Made by a program: the position numbers and the translations under genes | In this document: positions 13,106 through 26,441 of the stretch, piece by piece | Position numbering within the stretch: position 1 is the stretch's first letter | How the letters are laid out: each line of letters opens with the position of its first letter | NCBI GenBank assembly: GCA_965153355.1 | Contig: OZ231126.1 | Span: forward strand, 21,204,001-21,268,000 | DNA: 64,000 bases | DNA from: Flaccisagitta enflata | Taxonomy: Eukaryota; Chaetognatha; Sagittoidea; Aphragmophora | Direction of reading: 5' to 3' | The notes under the pieces: generated by a model | Seen by the model: only the letters and a program-made list of their open reading frames with translations | Told to the model about the DNA's origin: nothing | Databases searched by the model: none

Positions 13106-13172
13106 TGCAACAGAAAAACAAAAACAAAAACAACAACCGGCAACATCTTCACGAGCCAGGAAAACAATCGAA

Positions 13173-13324
13173 CAAGGCCGTATACACGAGCCGAAGTCGC
13201 GTGCGGGTGGGCAGGAGCGGCGAAAAAGCTAAAAAAGCTAAGTGTGACCGACCGACCGACCGACGGACGGACAGACGGACCGACAGACGGACAGAGTGGG
13301 TCATAGAGTCGCGTGCACGCGACT
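13173..13324 (+). mobile_element. HINE-like hairpin element, family 1
   Basis: Starts CAAGGCCGTATACACGAG, then AGTCGCGTGCGGGTGGGCAG, a GACC/GGAC tract at 13249-13285, and terminal hairpin AGTCGCGT-GC-ACGCGACT followed by AAAAA. Confidence 0.75.
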
Positions 13325-13381
13325 AAAAACTGTTTTGGTCCCTGGAGGGAAGATAACCTTAAAAATTGGAGGCGAGGCAGA

Positions 13382-13384
13382 GAG

Positions 13385-13446
<62 letters not shown>
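13382..13446. repeat. (GA)n microsatellite
   Basis: About 31 GA units with one CGAG near the start. Confidence 0.95.
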
Positions 13447-13450
<4 letters not shown>

Positions 13451-13514
13451 GCACACAGAGAGAGAAAAAAAAACAGAAAGACTGAAAGAAAGAAAGAGCA
13501 AGAGAGCTGATAAA

Positions 13515-13970
13515 CAGGTCGCCCAAGGGCAATATGTGGTCAGCGATACCCGTTGCCCTGCTTTGCATGGTTGTGAATCGAAGTGAGGGGAAGCAGGGCA
13601 GCGGCCCTGAAGGGGACGAAGTCCTGTAGAACACAGGGGACTTTGTTTGTGTGTCCGTCCATCTGTCCGTCCCCCCCAGACCCTCTCAGACCTGAAATTT
13701 GCCCTCTCAGGGCTGAAATCTACCCACTCAGGCCTTGAATCTGGTCTTTTGGGCCTGAAATCTGTCCTCTCAGGTCAAAATCTGCCCTTTCAGGCCAGGT
13801 ACAGATTCAAGGCCTGAGAGGGTAAATTTCAGGCCTGAGAGAGTAGATTTCAGTCCTGAGACAGCAGATTTCAGGCCTGAGAGGGCCTGGGCGGACGAAC
13901 GAACGGATGAACGCACGAACGAAAGTCCCCTGTGTTCTACAGGACTTCGTCCCCTTCCGGGCCGCACCCC
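13515..13970 (+). mobile_element. HINE-like hairpin element, family 2
   Basis: 5' end CAGGTC-GCCC-AA-GGGC, then GGTCAGCGATACCCGTTGCC. The 3' foldback opens with GGGCAGCGGCCCTGAAGGGG at 13596 and closes near 13970, followed by AAAAAGG. Arms contain CTCAGGCCTGAAATC-type tandem units. Confidence 0.7.
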
Positions 13971-14145
13971 AAAAAGGTAGAGAGAAAAATGAGACTAGTC
14001 AACGAAATGGGCCACTATTAAAGGCATAGGAAAGAGAGGGCTGGGACGTGCTTAATGTCTTACCGCTCTGAATGCTGGAATTTACAAAGCAAAAAACGTT
14101 CCCGATAGAACAATTAATCCGACGCAATTTTTCTCCCGAGCCGCG

Positions 14146-14645
14146 ATGGAGAAATCCCAATGCATTCTGTGTTGTAGATGTGACTCTAATTTGGGGATCA
14201 TCATGCCAATCTATCGACTGCGATGAAGAAGTCTTTCTGCATTCATAGTTGTAGAAGTGATTTAAGTATGAGGATTATCATGCCAATCTATTAACTGCGA
14301 TGAAAAAGTCTCACTGCATTCTTTGTTGTAGAAGTGACTTAAGTATGGGAATTATCATGCCAATCTATTGACTGCAATGAAGAAGTCTCACTGCTTTCTT
14401 TTTGTAGAATGGCCTCAAGTATGGGAATTGTCATGCCAATTTATTGACTGCAATGAAGAAGTCTCACTGCATTCTTTGTTGTAGAAGTGACTCAAGTAGG
14501 GGAATTGTCATACCAATCTATTGGTTGCCGATGAAGAAGTCTCACTGCACTTCTTTATGGAAACGAGCCAGATGTAGGATAACCAATTTAGTCTTGGATG
14601 TGCTGGTCAAGTCTCACTGCAATCTTGTTCGGACGAGACTTGACT
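14146..14645. repeat. 77-bp minisatellite (six units)
   Basis: Unit starts (ATG at 14146, 14223, 14300, 14377, 14453, 14531) are 77, 77, 77, 76 and 78 bp apart. Units begin ATGAAGAAGTCTCACTGCAT and end ATGCCAATCTATTGACTGC. The last unit decays after about 40 bp and partial GTCTCACTGCA motifs recur to 14645. In the first unit a 26-codon frame ends in TGA overlapping the next ATG; stops and length changes in later units argue against a real protein. Confidence 0.85.
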
Positions 14646-14649
14646 GAAA

Positions 14650-15640
14650 TACAGTGATAAACATTCCAAACCAGTCATTACTCATAAATCGTGAATGGTG
14701 AATGGTGACAGCGATGAAAGGTCATTTTCAGATCAATATCGGAATCAAAAAAAAGAAAAAAAAAAAAAAGAAAAAAAAAGAGATTTTGGACAAAAAAGCT
14801 TCATCAGTCTCAGATCCTCAATCGCCTCTTCAGAAAAAAAAATCTGCATAAGAAATAGAGGATAGAAAAAAAAAGATAGAAAGAAAGAAAAGAGCCTTTG
14901 AATTCTTCCGCCGCCTCGTAACAGTCTCATCATCCAGACATATTTCAGCCACATCACAAACGAAGGCGACGATGACGACGACGATGATGACGACGATGAC
15001 GATGACGACGACGATGATGACGACGACAAACGAAAAAAACAATCTTTGCGCCGGGTAACCCTGTTTTGAGAAGAATGGCCAGTGACGTCGTCAGTAAAGA
15101 CTGAAAACTCTGTCGGAATGCCATACCGCGTGACGTAAGGAATTTGAAAGCTGAATGCAAAAAATGATCTTTAAAAAAAAATACACACAGGAAGAGATGC
15201 CTGTGATATAGACAAAATTTCGATCGCAAAAAAAAAAAAAAAAAAAGAAGATAAAAATGAAAAAAAAAAAAGAAAGAAAAAAGAAGAAAAAGAAAGAAAA
15301 CGAAAAAAGCTACTATGTTTTGATTGAAACATGCCAATAATTACAACTTCGTCATGACAGTATTATGATCTCCTCTTGACTTTAACCGTGACGAAAAAGA
15401 GTGAAAATGTTTGACTCATATGCGATTTGACAATAATTTTCTGTCCAAAGTATAGATTCAATAACTTTTAAAGGCATTTTGAAACGATGGTTTTGGCCAA
15501 AATGCAACGATTTGAAACAGGCAATACAGTCGGTTCCAATCAATTGTCACCAACGCATCAGAATTCTCGTTATTGTTACCATTCAAATTTTAAAAGAATC
15601 TTATCTCACTCAGTATCTGCTTTTTTGTCCGCTTGTCCAT
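14650..15640. other. No gene seen
   Basis: A-rich runs (14750-14790, 15170-15310) and GAC/GAT triplets (14965-15028); no exon-like features. Confidence 0.4.
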
Positions 15641-15645
15641 CCGTA

Positions 15646-15822
15646 CAGTTGAACCCCGCTCTAACGGATTCGCCACCAACGGAATTTCGCCTATAACAGA
15701 TGCCAATTCATAGTGCTTCAAAATAAATATCTTTCATTTCCTTTGTTGGCAATAATAAAAGTCCGCCTATAAAAGAAAAATATTGTTTGTCCCTTGAAAT
15801 CCGTTGGAGCGGGGTTCTACTG
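15646..15822. mobile_element. TA-flanked MITE, pogo/Tigger-like ends
   Basis: A 177-bp element between TA dinucleotides. The left end is CAGTTGAACCCCGCTCTAAC. The right end, complemented, is CAGTAGAACCCCGCTCCAAC. These roughly 24-bp inverted repeats resemble pogo-type MITEs. No transposase. Confidence 0.85.
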
Positions 15823-15847
15823 TATTTGAACTTTTTTGCGGTTAACC

Positions 15848-15862
15848 CTATCTATCTATCTG

Positions 15863-15913
<51 letters not shown>
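15848..15913. repeat. (TATC)n microsatellite
   Basis: About 16 TATC units with one TGTC. Confidence 0.97.
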
Positions 15914-16225
15914 CTCAGCCAGTAAAACTACTTGCCCGCCTTTCCTCTGTCCCGGCCTGTCTCCCACTCTCTCGCCTTCTCCTACTTCTAATTTTAAGCG
16001 ATTATGATTTTGAGGGCCATCAACGTCATCGTTTAAGCTTGACGTCCACTCGTAAAAATCATCGTAACTCCACTGGATAGACGACCGTATTTTGCTTTTC
16101 TTCGGTTCAGTTAGAAAAAAAAAATGGCTAAAAAAAAGCGATGGGAGAAAACAAGAATTCTTTGCTGCCACGATATATCGATATTATGAATCTGCTGTAA
16201 AAATTGAAGAAAAAAAAAATTGCAT

Positions 16226-16459
16226 GTCATGGATATTCATTCTTCTCGCGCGTAATTGAAACAAGGCCGGATACACGGCTACAAAAGTCGCCTGCGGGTG
16301 GGCAGGGGCCATATTTGAGGTCACCAGCTCATTTGGGCAGGAGCAGTGGGGTCAAAAACAAAATCGTAAAAGAAGTAAAAAGTGACCGACCAACCAACCA
16401 ACCGACCGACCAACCGACCGACCGTCATTGATATTCATTCTTCTCGCGCGTAATTGAAA
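16226..16459 (+). mobile_element. Family 1 element lacking its 3' hairpin, flanked by a 36-bp direct repeat
   Basis: The element (16262-16423) starts CAAGGCCGGATACACGGC and ends inside the (GACC)n tract. It is flanked at 16226-16261 and 16424-16459 by a 36-bp direct repeat with one mismatch, GTCATKGATATTCATTC followed by TTCTCGCGCGTAATTGAAA. Confidence 0.7.
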
Positions 16460-16483
16460 AAAAGAGAGGATGATCAAAAATAG

Positions 16484-16503
16484 ACAAAAAAAAAAAAAAA
16501 AAA
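16484..16503. repeat. Poly-A tract
   Basis: A homopolymer with no other feature; the sequence to 16760 is A/T-rich without gene signals. Confidence 0.7.
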
Positions 16504-16763
16504 CAATATTTATAAAAGACGGATATTGTACCACAAATCGAGCATTCGCATACTTTGATTTATGAACTATATATATGAAATTTAACAGAATGTAATCTTC
16601 TTTAAAAAAAAAAACCGATTACCGATATTAGTATGCGGCAAAATGTTTCGTGACAACAAAAAGAATGAGAAAAATGGGAGCGAAAAATTGTTTTGGGGAA
16701 TGGAAAAGTCAGTAGATGTCAAGGCAAAAATTTTGAGGGAGCAAAGAACAGTTGATGCGGGCC

Positions 16764-16765
<2 letters not shown>

Positions 16766-16855
<90 letters not shown>
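16766..16855. repeat. (GA)n microsatellite
   Basis: About 44 GA units. Confidence 0.97.
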
Positions 16856-16859
16856 ACGA

Positions 16860-17257
16860 TTGGGCCTTCATGCTATCTTCTAATTAATTCAAACCACGAT
16901 TTCAATTTCTTTTGAGAAATTGAAGGGCGAAATTTGAATAACAATTATGGTAGAGATTAATTTATGTTCAAACCAAGGTGCCAATAAACAAGGCCCAAGA
17001 CAAGGCTTTTTCAGTCAATTGATTCGATATAGATTAAAGGTGTCCAACAAACACGAGGCGCAAAAAAAGCAGCTGCGCGTAGCTTTTCCTGTCCCGTTGT
17101 AACGTCTTTCTGAACAAAGTCAGAAAACGGGATCAGGACTCATACTGCGCGCAAAATTAAAGCATGATGAAAAATGTACGGCACAATCAAAAAAATGGGG
17201 TCTGACGTTTTGTTGCATAGACCGATCATTCAATTAACCATCATTTTCTTCTGAATA
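16860..17257. other. No gene seen
   Basis: Mixed single-copy sequence; no exon or RNA gene recognised. Confidence 0.4.
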
Positions 17258-17659
17258 CAGATTCAATGATAATACAATGAGAGGGGCAGCAAAATCGCTT
17301 GCAACCCTACCCACAGCTTAGAGGGGTAATGTCACAAAGCAAACTAAGGTGACAGCTGGAAGCTTATCCCATAACAATTCCCGCCATTGAGGCGTTTTGC
17401 GAATTTCCTTCTCATTCTATAGAAAATGGTCATAAAAGGGCAAAATCCAACACTACTGAAAATGGCCGATTTTCACCCTACAAAGAGCTATATTTCTAAA
17501 ACTAGGTTGAGATTACAAAATCGCCTCGATGGCGGGAATTGTATTAGGATAAGCTATCGGCCACCACCTTTGATAACCTTGTGATATTGATTATCTGCGC
17601 TACAGGTAGGGGTGCTAGCGATTTCGACTACCCCTCTCACTGTATTATCATTGCTTCTG
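17258..17659. mobile_element. TA-flanked MITE with about 35-bp inverted ends
   Basis: A 402-bp element between TA dinucleotides. The left end is CAGATTCAATGATAATACAA. The right end, complemented, is CAGAAGCAATGATAATACAG. Both continue TGAGAGGGG. Tc1/mariner-like by ends and TA target; no coding capacity. Confidence 0.75.
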
Positions 17660-18270
17660 TATATTCTTAATCATTAAACATTTTGGCTAAAACATATCCA
17701 TCGCAAGGATCTATAGTTTGTCGGTGATCAATGATTCATCGTTTTGAATCATATCGTAACCAATCAATTATGGCGCTCATGGCAATGATATTTTTTGAAA
17801 ACATGAATAAAAAATGCATTTATTGAAATCGAATATTTTGAAATTCATCAGAAACACGGTCTCTACAATGGTGGATTGGTTACAGCGACGGAGCGTGTGT
17901 GTAATTGAGCCGCGGCTAAGATGAAAGGGCGGTGATGAGAAAATTGACCAAAGAGCAGCATCAAAGTCGCCGCCGATCCGCCAAACCGCCATTTCTGCCA
18001 CGTCGATCCGGCGTGACTGATTGGCCTATTATTTATCGTCTGCTCACAGGATCGGCCTCTCATTTGTCCATTTTCGAGAACGCTTCGATCGGATTCTCCC
18101 GAGTGTGATTGGCTGAATGGGAGTCGACGGGTGAAGTCAGTGTATGAAGCGCTTAAAAAATCGTCGGGCTTAAACACATTTACGACGGGGCGCTGGACGC
18201 GAGCGTATGATCCAAGTCCACTCTCTAGCTTTCATCATTTGTCATTAGAAAATGGCGTAAACGAGGGCGG
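17660..18270. other. No gene seen
   Basis: Balanced composition with CG dinucleotides around 17880-18210, but no convincing frame or splice signals. Confidence 0.4.
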
Positions 18271-18274
18271 ATAG

Positions 18275-18282
18275 GAGAGAGA

Positions 18283-18345
<63 letters not shown>
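18275..18345. repeat. (GA)n microsatellite
   Basis: About 32 GA units with minor interruptions. Confidence 0.95.
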
Positions 18346-18347
<2 letters not shown>

Positions 18348-18448
18348 GCTGGCTCGTTGCATGATACACTTATGGATGAAGATTGTTTCTAACGAACTAA
18401 CCAACTGTAGCGAATCGAATTTGCTCTTGTGCAACTCGAGCAATGATT

Positions 18449-18971
18449 ACCATTCACTTGGGTGCAAAAGTTGGGGGTATCCCTTCTCCCTATTTGGGTA
18501 ATGTGGAGAAGCAAAAATCATGAAGATGATCATTTTCCTTTTTTTCAAAATTCCTTCATCTTCCATTTTTGTTTTAGTCCTAAATTTCCACAGATTTTCC
18601 TGAATTCAGCAAAATCCTGTGTAGTTTGTTACAAAAGGGACAATCATTTTTTTAAAACAATCATGATATTTGTAGAAATAAACAAAGATCTAAGAATATA
18701 AGCTATGAAAGAGCTTATAAAAAAACAGATTAACAATTCTATGAAGAATAAAAATATGTAAAAATTGATTCAAAGAATGTCAGCATATTGTTTTATCCCA
18801 CTGCATTATGCAATTTAGGTCCTCAAAAAACAATTTTTTTGAAAAATGGAAGTTGAACAATTTTTGATTAAAGAAAAATAGTGAGGGTCCTAAATTTGGC
18901 CACTCTGCATTAGATAAAGAGGGTGAAAGAAGTAACCAACTTTTGCTATGTGAAGCACCCAAACCATTCAC
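18449..18971. mobile_element. Non-autonomous element with TTGGGTGC ends and 9-bp duplication
   Basis: The element (18458-18962, 505 bp) starts TTGGGTGC and ends GCACCCAA. It is flanked by ACCATTCAC on both sides (18449-18457, 18963-18971). Subterminal AAAAGTT/AACTTTTGC is also inverted. A 9-bp duplication is typical of Mutator-like elements. A related copy in the opposite orientation is at 27667-28177. Confidence 0.8.
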
Positions 18972-18979
18972 GTTTAAAG

Positions 18980-20310
18980 CATTCCAGGCCGTGCTCTTAT
19001 GGACCAAGATCAAGTCGCCGTGGATATTTACCACAGCTTGCTTCTTACAAAGAGTCGCTGAACACGAATGGAAATGGTGTTGGTTCAATTATGGACATGA
19101 TTGCGGTGGTGTTATGTCGGTCACTGTTATAACGGTCACTGGTGCTATGTTGCTAACAGTGGTAATCTTTTACAATTGCGGTTTTAGTTATAATAACGGT
19201 GTTGGTACTCTGACTGATGACTAATTCTTTAGCCAACTTTGCTTCGTGAAAAAAGTCCTCTTTATCAGCAATTAGGAGATCAAAGCAAGCGCCGAAGTTT
19301 TCCGACCAGCGGATCCAAGTCATATCACTCCACAAACGTTTTGTCTTCACTTGACATTAAACCACTTTGTGATAAGGTACGCATTTTCCTATCATGTGCA
19401 ATAGCATGTGTGAAAAACGTATCTGTCTTTGCAGTATATTTTTTAGATGAAATGAGGGGCCACGTATGTCTTCGTAACTATGTGAGAAAAAGCAGTGAAT
19501 AAGACTTTTGAGACAAAACCCTTGGTTGGGAATGGTTAGCTGAGAATGAGTACATAACAACAAAGGGTTAACATGATCATGAATCCCCAACGAAGCGAAA
19601 AAGAAATAAAAGGTTTTCAATTTTGGATGATTATCGATCTTATCAATGAACATCAATGACACTTCAAGAGTCATAAAACAAATCTTCTGGACAGGATCTT
19701 GACAACGAGGAAAACAAACAGGTTGACAAAAGTAGGAACGGAGAAGGAGATAAGTGAGATAACGACCCTTTTTGTGAACTCTGTTGTAATTTGACAAAGG
19801 TAGTACATCAAAGCCACTTCAAAGGGAGTGTTATCAGTCATCATGTGAGGCGTTCCGGGGTAGATAGTTGGATACTTAAATGAGCATGTGTGACGATTTC
19901 GAGTTCTATGGCAATAGAGTCTTGGTGAAAAGCATTTGGTATACCCATCTATGCTTAACGCGATATGGCCGACTTGAGGGGAGGCGGGTTCGTCAGGATC
20001 TAGGGACTCCTAGCCGTGACTCGCACTGTCAAGAACATCAAAAATCGCAAGAACCGCAAGATCGATTTTAGAAGCAATTTTGACTCAAGGTTATTATTAC
20101 TTTCCTCGATAGCTATCAATATGTTTTCCTGATCAACCAAAGTCGATTGGATTAGAGATGTTAGCACTAAGGCGAGCAGTCAAAAAACGCATTTAAGTTT
20201 TACAAAATGAACACGATTCTCAGTCAGACAAAAAGAAAGGGCTCTCAAATGTGAAATATGACTCAGGATTTGGAAGAAAGATGACCACGATATGCAAATT
20301 GGATAACTGA
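18980..20310. other. Single-copy stretch, no confident gene
   Basis: The least repetitive part of the window. Short frames such as 18943-19224 (plus) and 19153-19350 (minus) have mixed composition but no domain or clear splice signals that I recognise. Confidence 0.4.
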
Positions 20311-20318
20311 ATCAAGAA

Positions 20319-20330
20319 TGAGAGAGAGAG

Positions 20331-20395
<65 letters not shown>
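20319..20395. repeat. (GA)n microsatellite
   Basis: About 37 GA units with one CGAG. Confidence 0.95.
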
Positions 20396-20399
<4 letters not shown>

Positions 20400-20900
20400 A
20401 AAGTCATGATGAAGAATCATGCGTGAGTTCATTGGGTGACGCTTTAGAAAAAGGTGGTGAAGAAAATGATGACGATAGAGGAAATTCAGCTTAACTTTTA
20501 TCGTCACGGTCATTTGTCATCACGTTCTAAAATTGAAATTGCAATTTCACTCCGTTCAATTCACGACACTCAATTGTCACTAAACGCTTTGAATAACGTT
20601 AATTTGTACTTTCAAAAACGCTAATCTTTACATCCACAAACAGCCTTTCAGATGAATAGGAATCTATTTGCATGCGCATTGTTTAATCAAGGGCCTACAA
20701 TTGGGATGTATGCTACTTTTTGGAGATATTGAAGCATTTGAATAGTTGCGCTGTACTTCTCATCTCTTTACTTGATGAGAAGGTCGTTGAGAAGGGTAAA
20801 AGGAAAGAATTCTCAAAATATGCATTTTTGAGTGGATGCCATTACATCGTCTGCGGCCTACGGATCAGCCGCCATTTAGGAGGAAGATGTAGGGGAAAAT
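20400..20900. other. No gene seen
   Basis: Single-copy A/T-rich sequence without exon signals. Confidence 0.4.
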
Positions 20901-20905
20901 GTATG

Positions 20906-21330
<425 letters not shown>

Positions 21331-21651
21331 AACACCGCTTGTAAAAAACAGAAGGAAGGAAGGAAGGAAGAAGGAAGGAAACGTTGTATGCGATTTTAAG
21401 TGGAAGTCGTTTTATCCTCATCAGTGAGCCGCGAATCCATCTAAAGGGAATTGTTAAAAATTGCCGGGTCAAGGGTCAGATCAATTTGCTTTTTAACGCT
21501 CAAAAGAAGGGGAAAAATGTGTTGAGGAAGAAGAAAATTGAAGAGAAAAAAAATGATAAAATAGAAGAGAAAAGAAAAGAAAGGAAAGTGAAAAGTAGAA
21601 AAGTGAAAAGAACGGTATAAAAGTAAGAAAACAAGGAAATATAACGGCAAA

Positions 21652-21922
<271 letters not shown>

Positions 21923-22104
21923 GTGGAGACAGCGCATGGATACAGACAAAATAAGACATTCTGACAAAAACAGAAAAAGATACATCAGAAATGAGGGCAT
22001 AGGGTAGCCTGAGACACTCAGTCTTCCTCCATTCGCGATGCGTGGCCCAGAATGGAAATAGAATTTTTATGCAAAATTGAAAAAAAAATGTGACAAACAA
22101 GAGA

Positions 22105-22106
<2 letters not shown>

Positions 22107-22190
<84 letters not shown>
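22107..22190. repeat. (GA)n microsatellite
   Basis: About 40 GA units. Confidence 0.95.
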
Positions 22191-22192
<2 letters not shown>

Positions 22193-22451
22193 AAGAGACG
22201 GGCCATGGGTGACAGAAACGAAGTGGGAGGATGCAAAAGAAAAGTTTGAGTGGGAGGAGATGCTGGGGGAGGAGGTGAAGGCAGAGGAGTTGGAGGAAAA
22301 ATAAAGAAAAAAGAAATGACGAATAGAGAAAGACCGAGAGAGAGGAAGGAAGAAGAGGTGAACAATTCTCATTATTTATAGGATTTTGAGGCGGAAGGAA
22401 GAACAAAAAATAGAATTGAAAACCCTTTTTCCGCCAGGCACATGTCTGAAA

Positions 22452-22458
<7 letters not shown>

Positions 22459-22485
<27 letters not shown>

Positions 22486-22497
22486 GGAAAGAGAGAG
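22459..22497. repeat. (GA)n microsatellite
   Basis: Short GA tract, also at 41786-41840 in copy 2. Confidence 0.9.
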
Positions 22498-22788
22498 TTG
22501 GCAGATAAATGATGCAGGGTGTTGAGTTGGTGACTGATCTCGTACGAGAGAGAATTGGGTAACAGGTTGTGGAGAAATAGAAAGTGTAAAGGACAAAAAA
22601 AGAAAAAAACTGAAAAAAAGAAAATAGAGAGAAAAGATGAAAAGAGTAAATGACTAAGTAGAAAAAAAAAAGCAAAAAGAGCAAAAGAGCAAGGAGAAAA
22701 CGAAAAAAAGTGCCGACGCGTGCGCAAACAAATTAGAGACTCTTAATGTTTTCCAGACTTTTCCTTTCAAATAACGAGTCAGAAAAAA

Positions 22789-22789
<1 letters not shown>

Positions 22790-22869
<80 letters not shown>
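22790..22869. repeat. (GA)n microsatellite
   Basis: About 40 GA units; shorter in copy 2 (42128-42178). Confidence 0.95.
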
Positions 22870-22873
<4 letters not shown>

Positions 22874-22949
22874 GTCGTCTCCAATGAGAGATGACACTGA
22901 ATAGGAAAAGCTATTAGCAGAAAAACTGCAAAGTTCCATTTTCTCTCTC

Positions 22950-23725
22950 AAATGGTAAAACCAATTCCGATGGAATTGGAAAAAGAGAAAATGACAGCGA
23001 AAATAAAGTGAAAAAAAAAAACAGGATAACGAAAAAAAAAAAGAATGTTATCCAATGTGGTCAACCATTCCTTCTTTCTGTTTTTTTTTTTCAAAAGCAT
23101 TCACACACGATATAACTATTTGTCTAAAAAGAGAAGATACTAATCCGTGAAATCTTTTATCGTGCCATTTTATGTCCCACAGGATTTATACCAACAATGA
23201 CCATTACCAAAAATTGAAAAAGGAAATAGAGAGAAAGTGAGAGAGACAGACTAACTGCCAGGAGAAGAGAGTGGGAAACTATTCACACTTTTAGAATTAC
23301 AGAAACGAGGAAGGCGTAGAAAGAGCTTCAAAGAGACGCTTCTGCAATTCGGAAAATAACCACTTCTCCTTCGCCTCGGATCCTTGATTGCGTCTACTAG
23401 ACAGTATCTAGGATGGTGAGCTTTTTCCCCTTGTCTGTACTGTCTTTTCTCTATTTCCGTTTTTGTCGCATACATGTATTTTTTTTTGTTACTGATGTGA
23501 TTGTGAGAAGAAATGATTAAAAGAAGATATCCGTTGCCCACAAACAACGTGAGATCTCGTATCTTAATTGGGACATGTTGAAAAGAGACCATTCTTTTTC
23601 CAAGCGACTTCCGCTCTCGAGTTGCAGCTTCTCCTCACAGTTTTAAATTCTCTTCCACTTTCTTTGCTTTGCTTTACTTTCTTGTCGTCGATGGTGACGC
23701 ATCTTTTTTCACATCTTCCCTTTCC
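22950..23725. other. No gene seen (part of duplication copy 1)
   Basis: Non-repetitive sequence shared with 42220-43025; no coding signal recognised. Confidence 0.4.
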
Positions 23726-23830
23726 TTTTTGGTTGCGGATACGGCTTTGTCCGTCCGTCCGTCCGTTGGTCCGTTGGTCCGTCGGTCTGTTCGTGAGCAC
23801 GAGTCGAAAAATGGGAAAACGAGGGTTTTA
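23726..23830. mobile_element. Hairpin element remnant that lost its terminal hairpin
   Basis: A (GTCC)-type tract at 23750-23790 is preceded by GGTTGCGGATACGG, where copy 2 (43025-43052) still has the hairpin GTTGCG-GACA-CGCAAC followed by TCTATAAGAGG. The far boundary is unclear. Confidence 0.5.
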
Positions 23831-24419
23831 GAAGCTTCTTTTGTAAGTATCTGTGTTGGAAGGGGGGTTGGGTGAAGCGTTGGGTGTGGATGGGGGTTGG
23901 CTGCCCCTGCCCACCCGTCCGCAACGATATTTGGATCCCGCGTCACTTGTTCGATTAATGCTTCATTTATGTCCGGCAAACGTTTAAGATTATTTGGAAA
24001 AAAGTTGAAGAATACCTTCGGATTTTTGAGACCTACGGCGGAAATCGAATTTCCCTTTTTCTCATGAGTGGTTTGAGAAAGTTGGTCAATTTTGGGGGCC
24101 AAATGAGACTACGCATGAAATTAATAGTTAAGAAAGAGCTAAATCTCCTCTTTCAGATGACGCCAAGCAGAATTCTGTGCGATCGATAGTTTCAGAGCTA
24201 TGATTTTCTGAATCTTTTTTTATTTTTTCGCATTTTTCCAAAAAATGAGGAATGAAGTTATTGAAGTCTATTTGAGCTTAAATTATCCCAGATGATGATT
24301 GTGCATGCTGGCAGCAAAGTCCCTCACTCTTTTAGTCATGGAATTATAAGAGGCTTTGTCCATCTGTCCATCAGTCTATCCATGGTGATCAAGTCGAAAA
24401 GTGGAAAAAACAAGCATTC

Positions 24420-24737
<318 letters not shown>

Positions 24738-26016
24738 TCTCTTTTTCTCTCTCGCTCTCTTTCTCAGCATTTACGATTTTTTCCTACGGCGATTAGCCGC
24801 CTTTATTGGAAATGATTTCAATGTTTAAAAAATGATTATTAAGCTTATAAAAGGAAAATCGATTAAATGAGAAATGACTCGATTCAGAGGGGTTAGATTC
24901 AAATCTTTGAATACATAAACATAGCATCTCAGACAAACGACTTCCAAAGAGAGAGAACCTAGATTTGCAGATTAGTTGTCTTTACCTCGGTCTTCCCGAG
25001 GTTTTTTTTTCTTTTCTGATTTATTTAAGTATTTTAATCAAGGAAAAAATTTTTACTGATGACTTTGTTGAATGATTTGCTTTATGGTGCTACAAATCCA
25101 CATGTCACGGAAACTGTGCGAATCCGCATCATCTCCTGATCATCATTAGCAGGTGGTTTTGACATGATCTTGCTATTTATGCGGAATTATGACACCCCTG
25201 ACCCGCTGAGCACCATGAAAACCACTAGAATGACTTCGCTTCAACTCGCATTCCAGATTCATGACCTGGAACGTACATCAAACATCGAATTAAAGAGTTG
25301 GCGCAGAAAAATGAAAACGGCAGTTTGTAAAAAAGGTCGTTAGCAGGCCAGGAATGACGTGTTTTAATCAAATCATATCAATTAGAGTGATATCTGAATG
25401 TGTTTCTTTAGAAAATATATGTTTTATCACATTCTGGGAAATAAATTGAAACACGGTATAAGCAAAAAATTGTCTACCACAATTTTTTTCTGCTTGGTCA
25501 CCAACTTAAAAAGGCAAGACACTTTTCTGAGATGGATACCTTTCCAAATTCAAAAACATTTAAACGTGACTCACGTCGATACTGTGTCACCAAAAAATGT
25601 AAACGCTGTTACACTGTTAAAATTCTCTTCTCTTATTACATATTACACAAATGGTAAATTGCAAAGTTATAAATCTCCCTCGTTTGCCTTCTTCTTATTG
25701 AAACCATTTCATTCATTCCTTCCACACCATTTGCCTCACTTTTTTCGCCCATCCTAAGACAATTCATCTTTCTCTTTCTCATCTCCACAGACAATTCATC
25801 TTTCTCTTTCTCATCTCGTTGTCAATCCATCTTTCTTTTTCTCATTCGTGCAGTGACCAACTCTCACCTTTTTCAGGGTCTCACTTTTCGCACTCTCTTT
25901 TTGTTCTCTGTCTCTGTCTCTATTTCAATCACTCTTTTTCTGTCCCTCTCAATCTCATGAACTTTCTCTGTCTCTTTCTCTGTCTCTGTCAATCTTTCTG
26001 TCTGTTTCTCTCTCTT

Positions 26017-26120
<104 letters not shown>

Positions 26121-26441
26121 CCTACTCAGTGTCTCACATTTTGAAGAGGCATTCCTAGCACGTCCTTTACCCTTGACCCTCTGGGCGTGCATGACAACTG
26201 CATTTTTCGTGTGACACGTTTCAAACCCACACAATTGCGAGTTGGTGCTGATGTTGAACTTACAATCTTCATTCTCTGCATTTGCTAGGTTTTACATCTG
26301 CATTCGCTTGAACAATAGTTAAAAAAGAGAAATGACCCATCGATTCTTTTAATAATGCGAGTTCATTGTTACAATGCCATCATGATTCTATGGACCCAAA
26401 TCCGATATCTCTGTTACTATTACTACCCTCAATCGCTTTTT

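Noticed and set aside
14146-14645. CRISPR-like array
   Set aside because: Units of 77 bp are contiguous without unique spacers and the DNA is animal; it is a minisatellite.
18943-19224. Plus-strand frame of 93 codons
   Set aside because: Mixed composition, but it starts inside a mobile element end, crosses the target duplication and shows no known motif.
24984-25011. Hairpin CCTCGG-TCTT-CCGAGG followed by nine T, like a bacterial intrinsic terminator
   Set aside because: The window is eukaryotic and no gene leads into it; probably chance.
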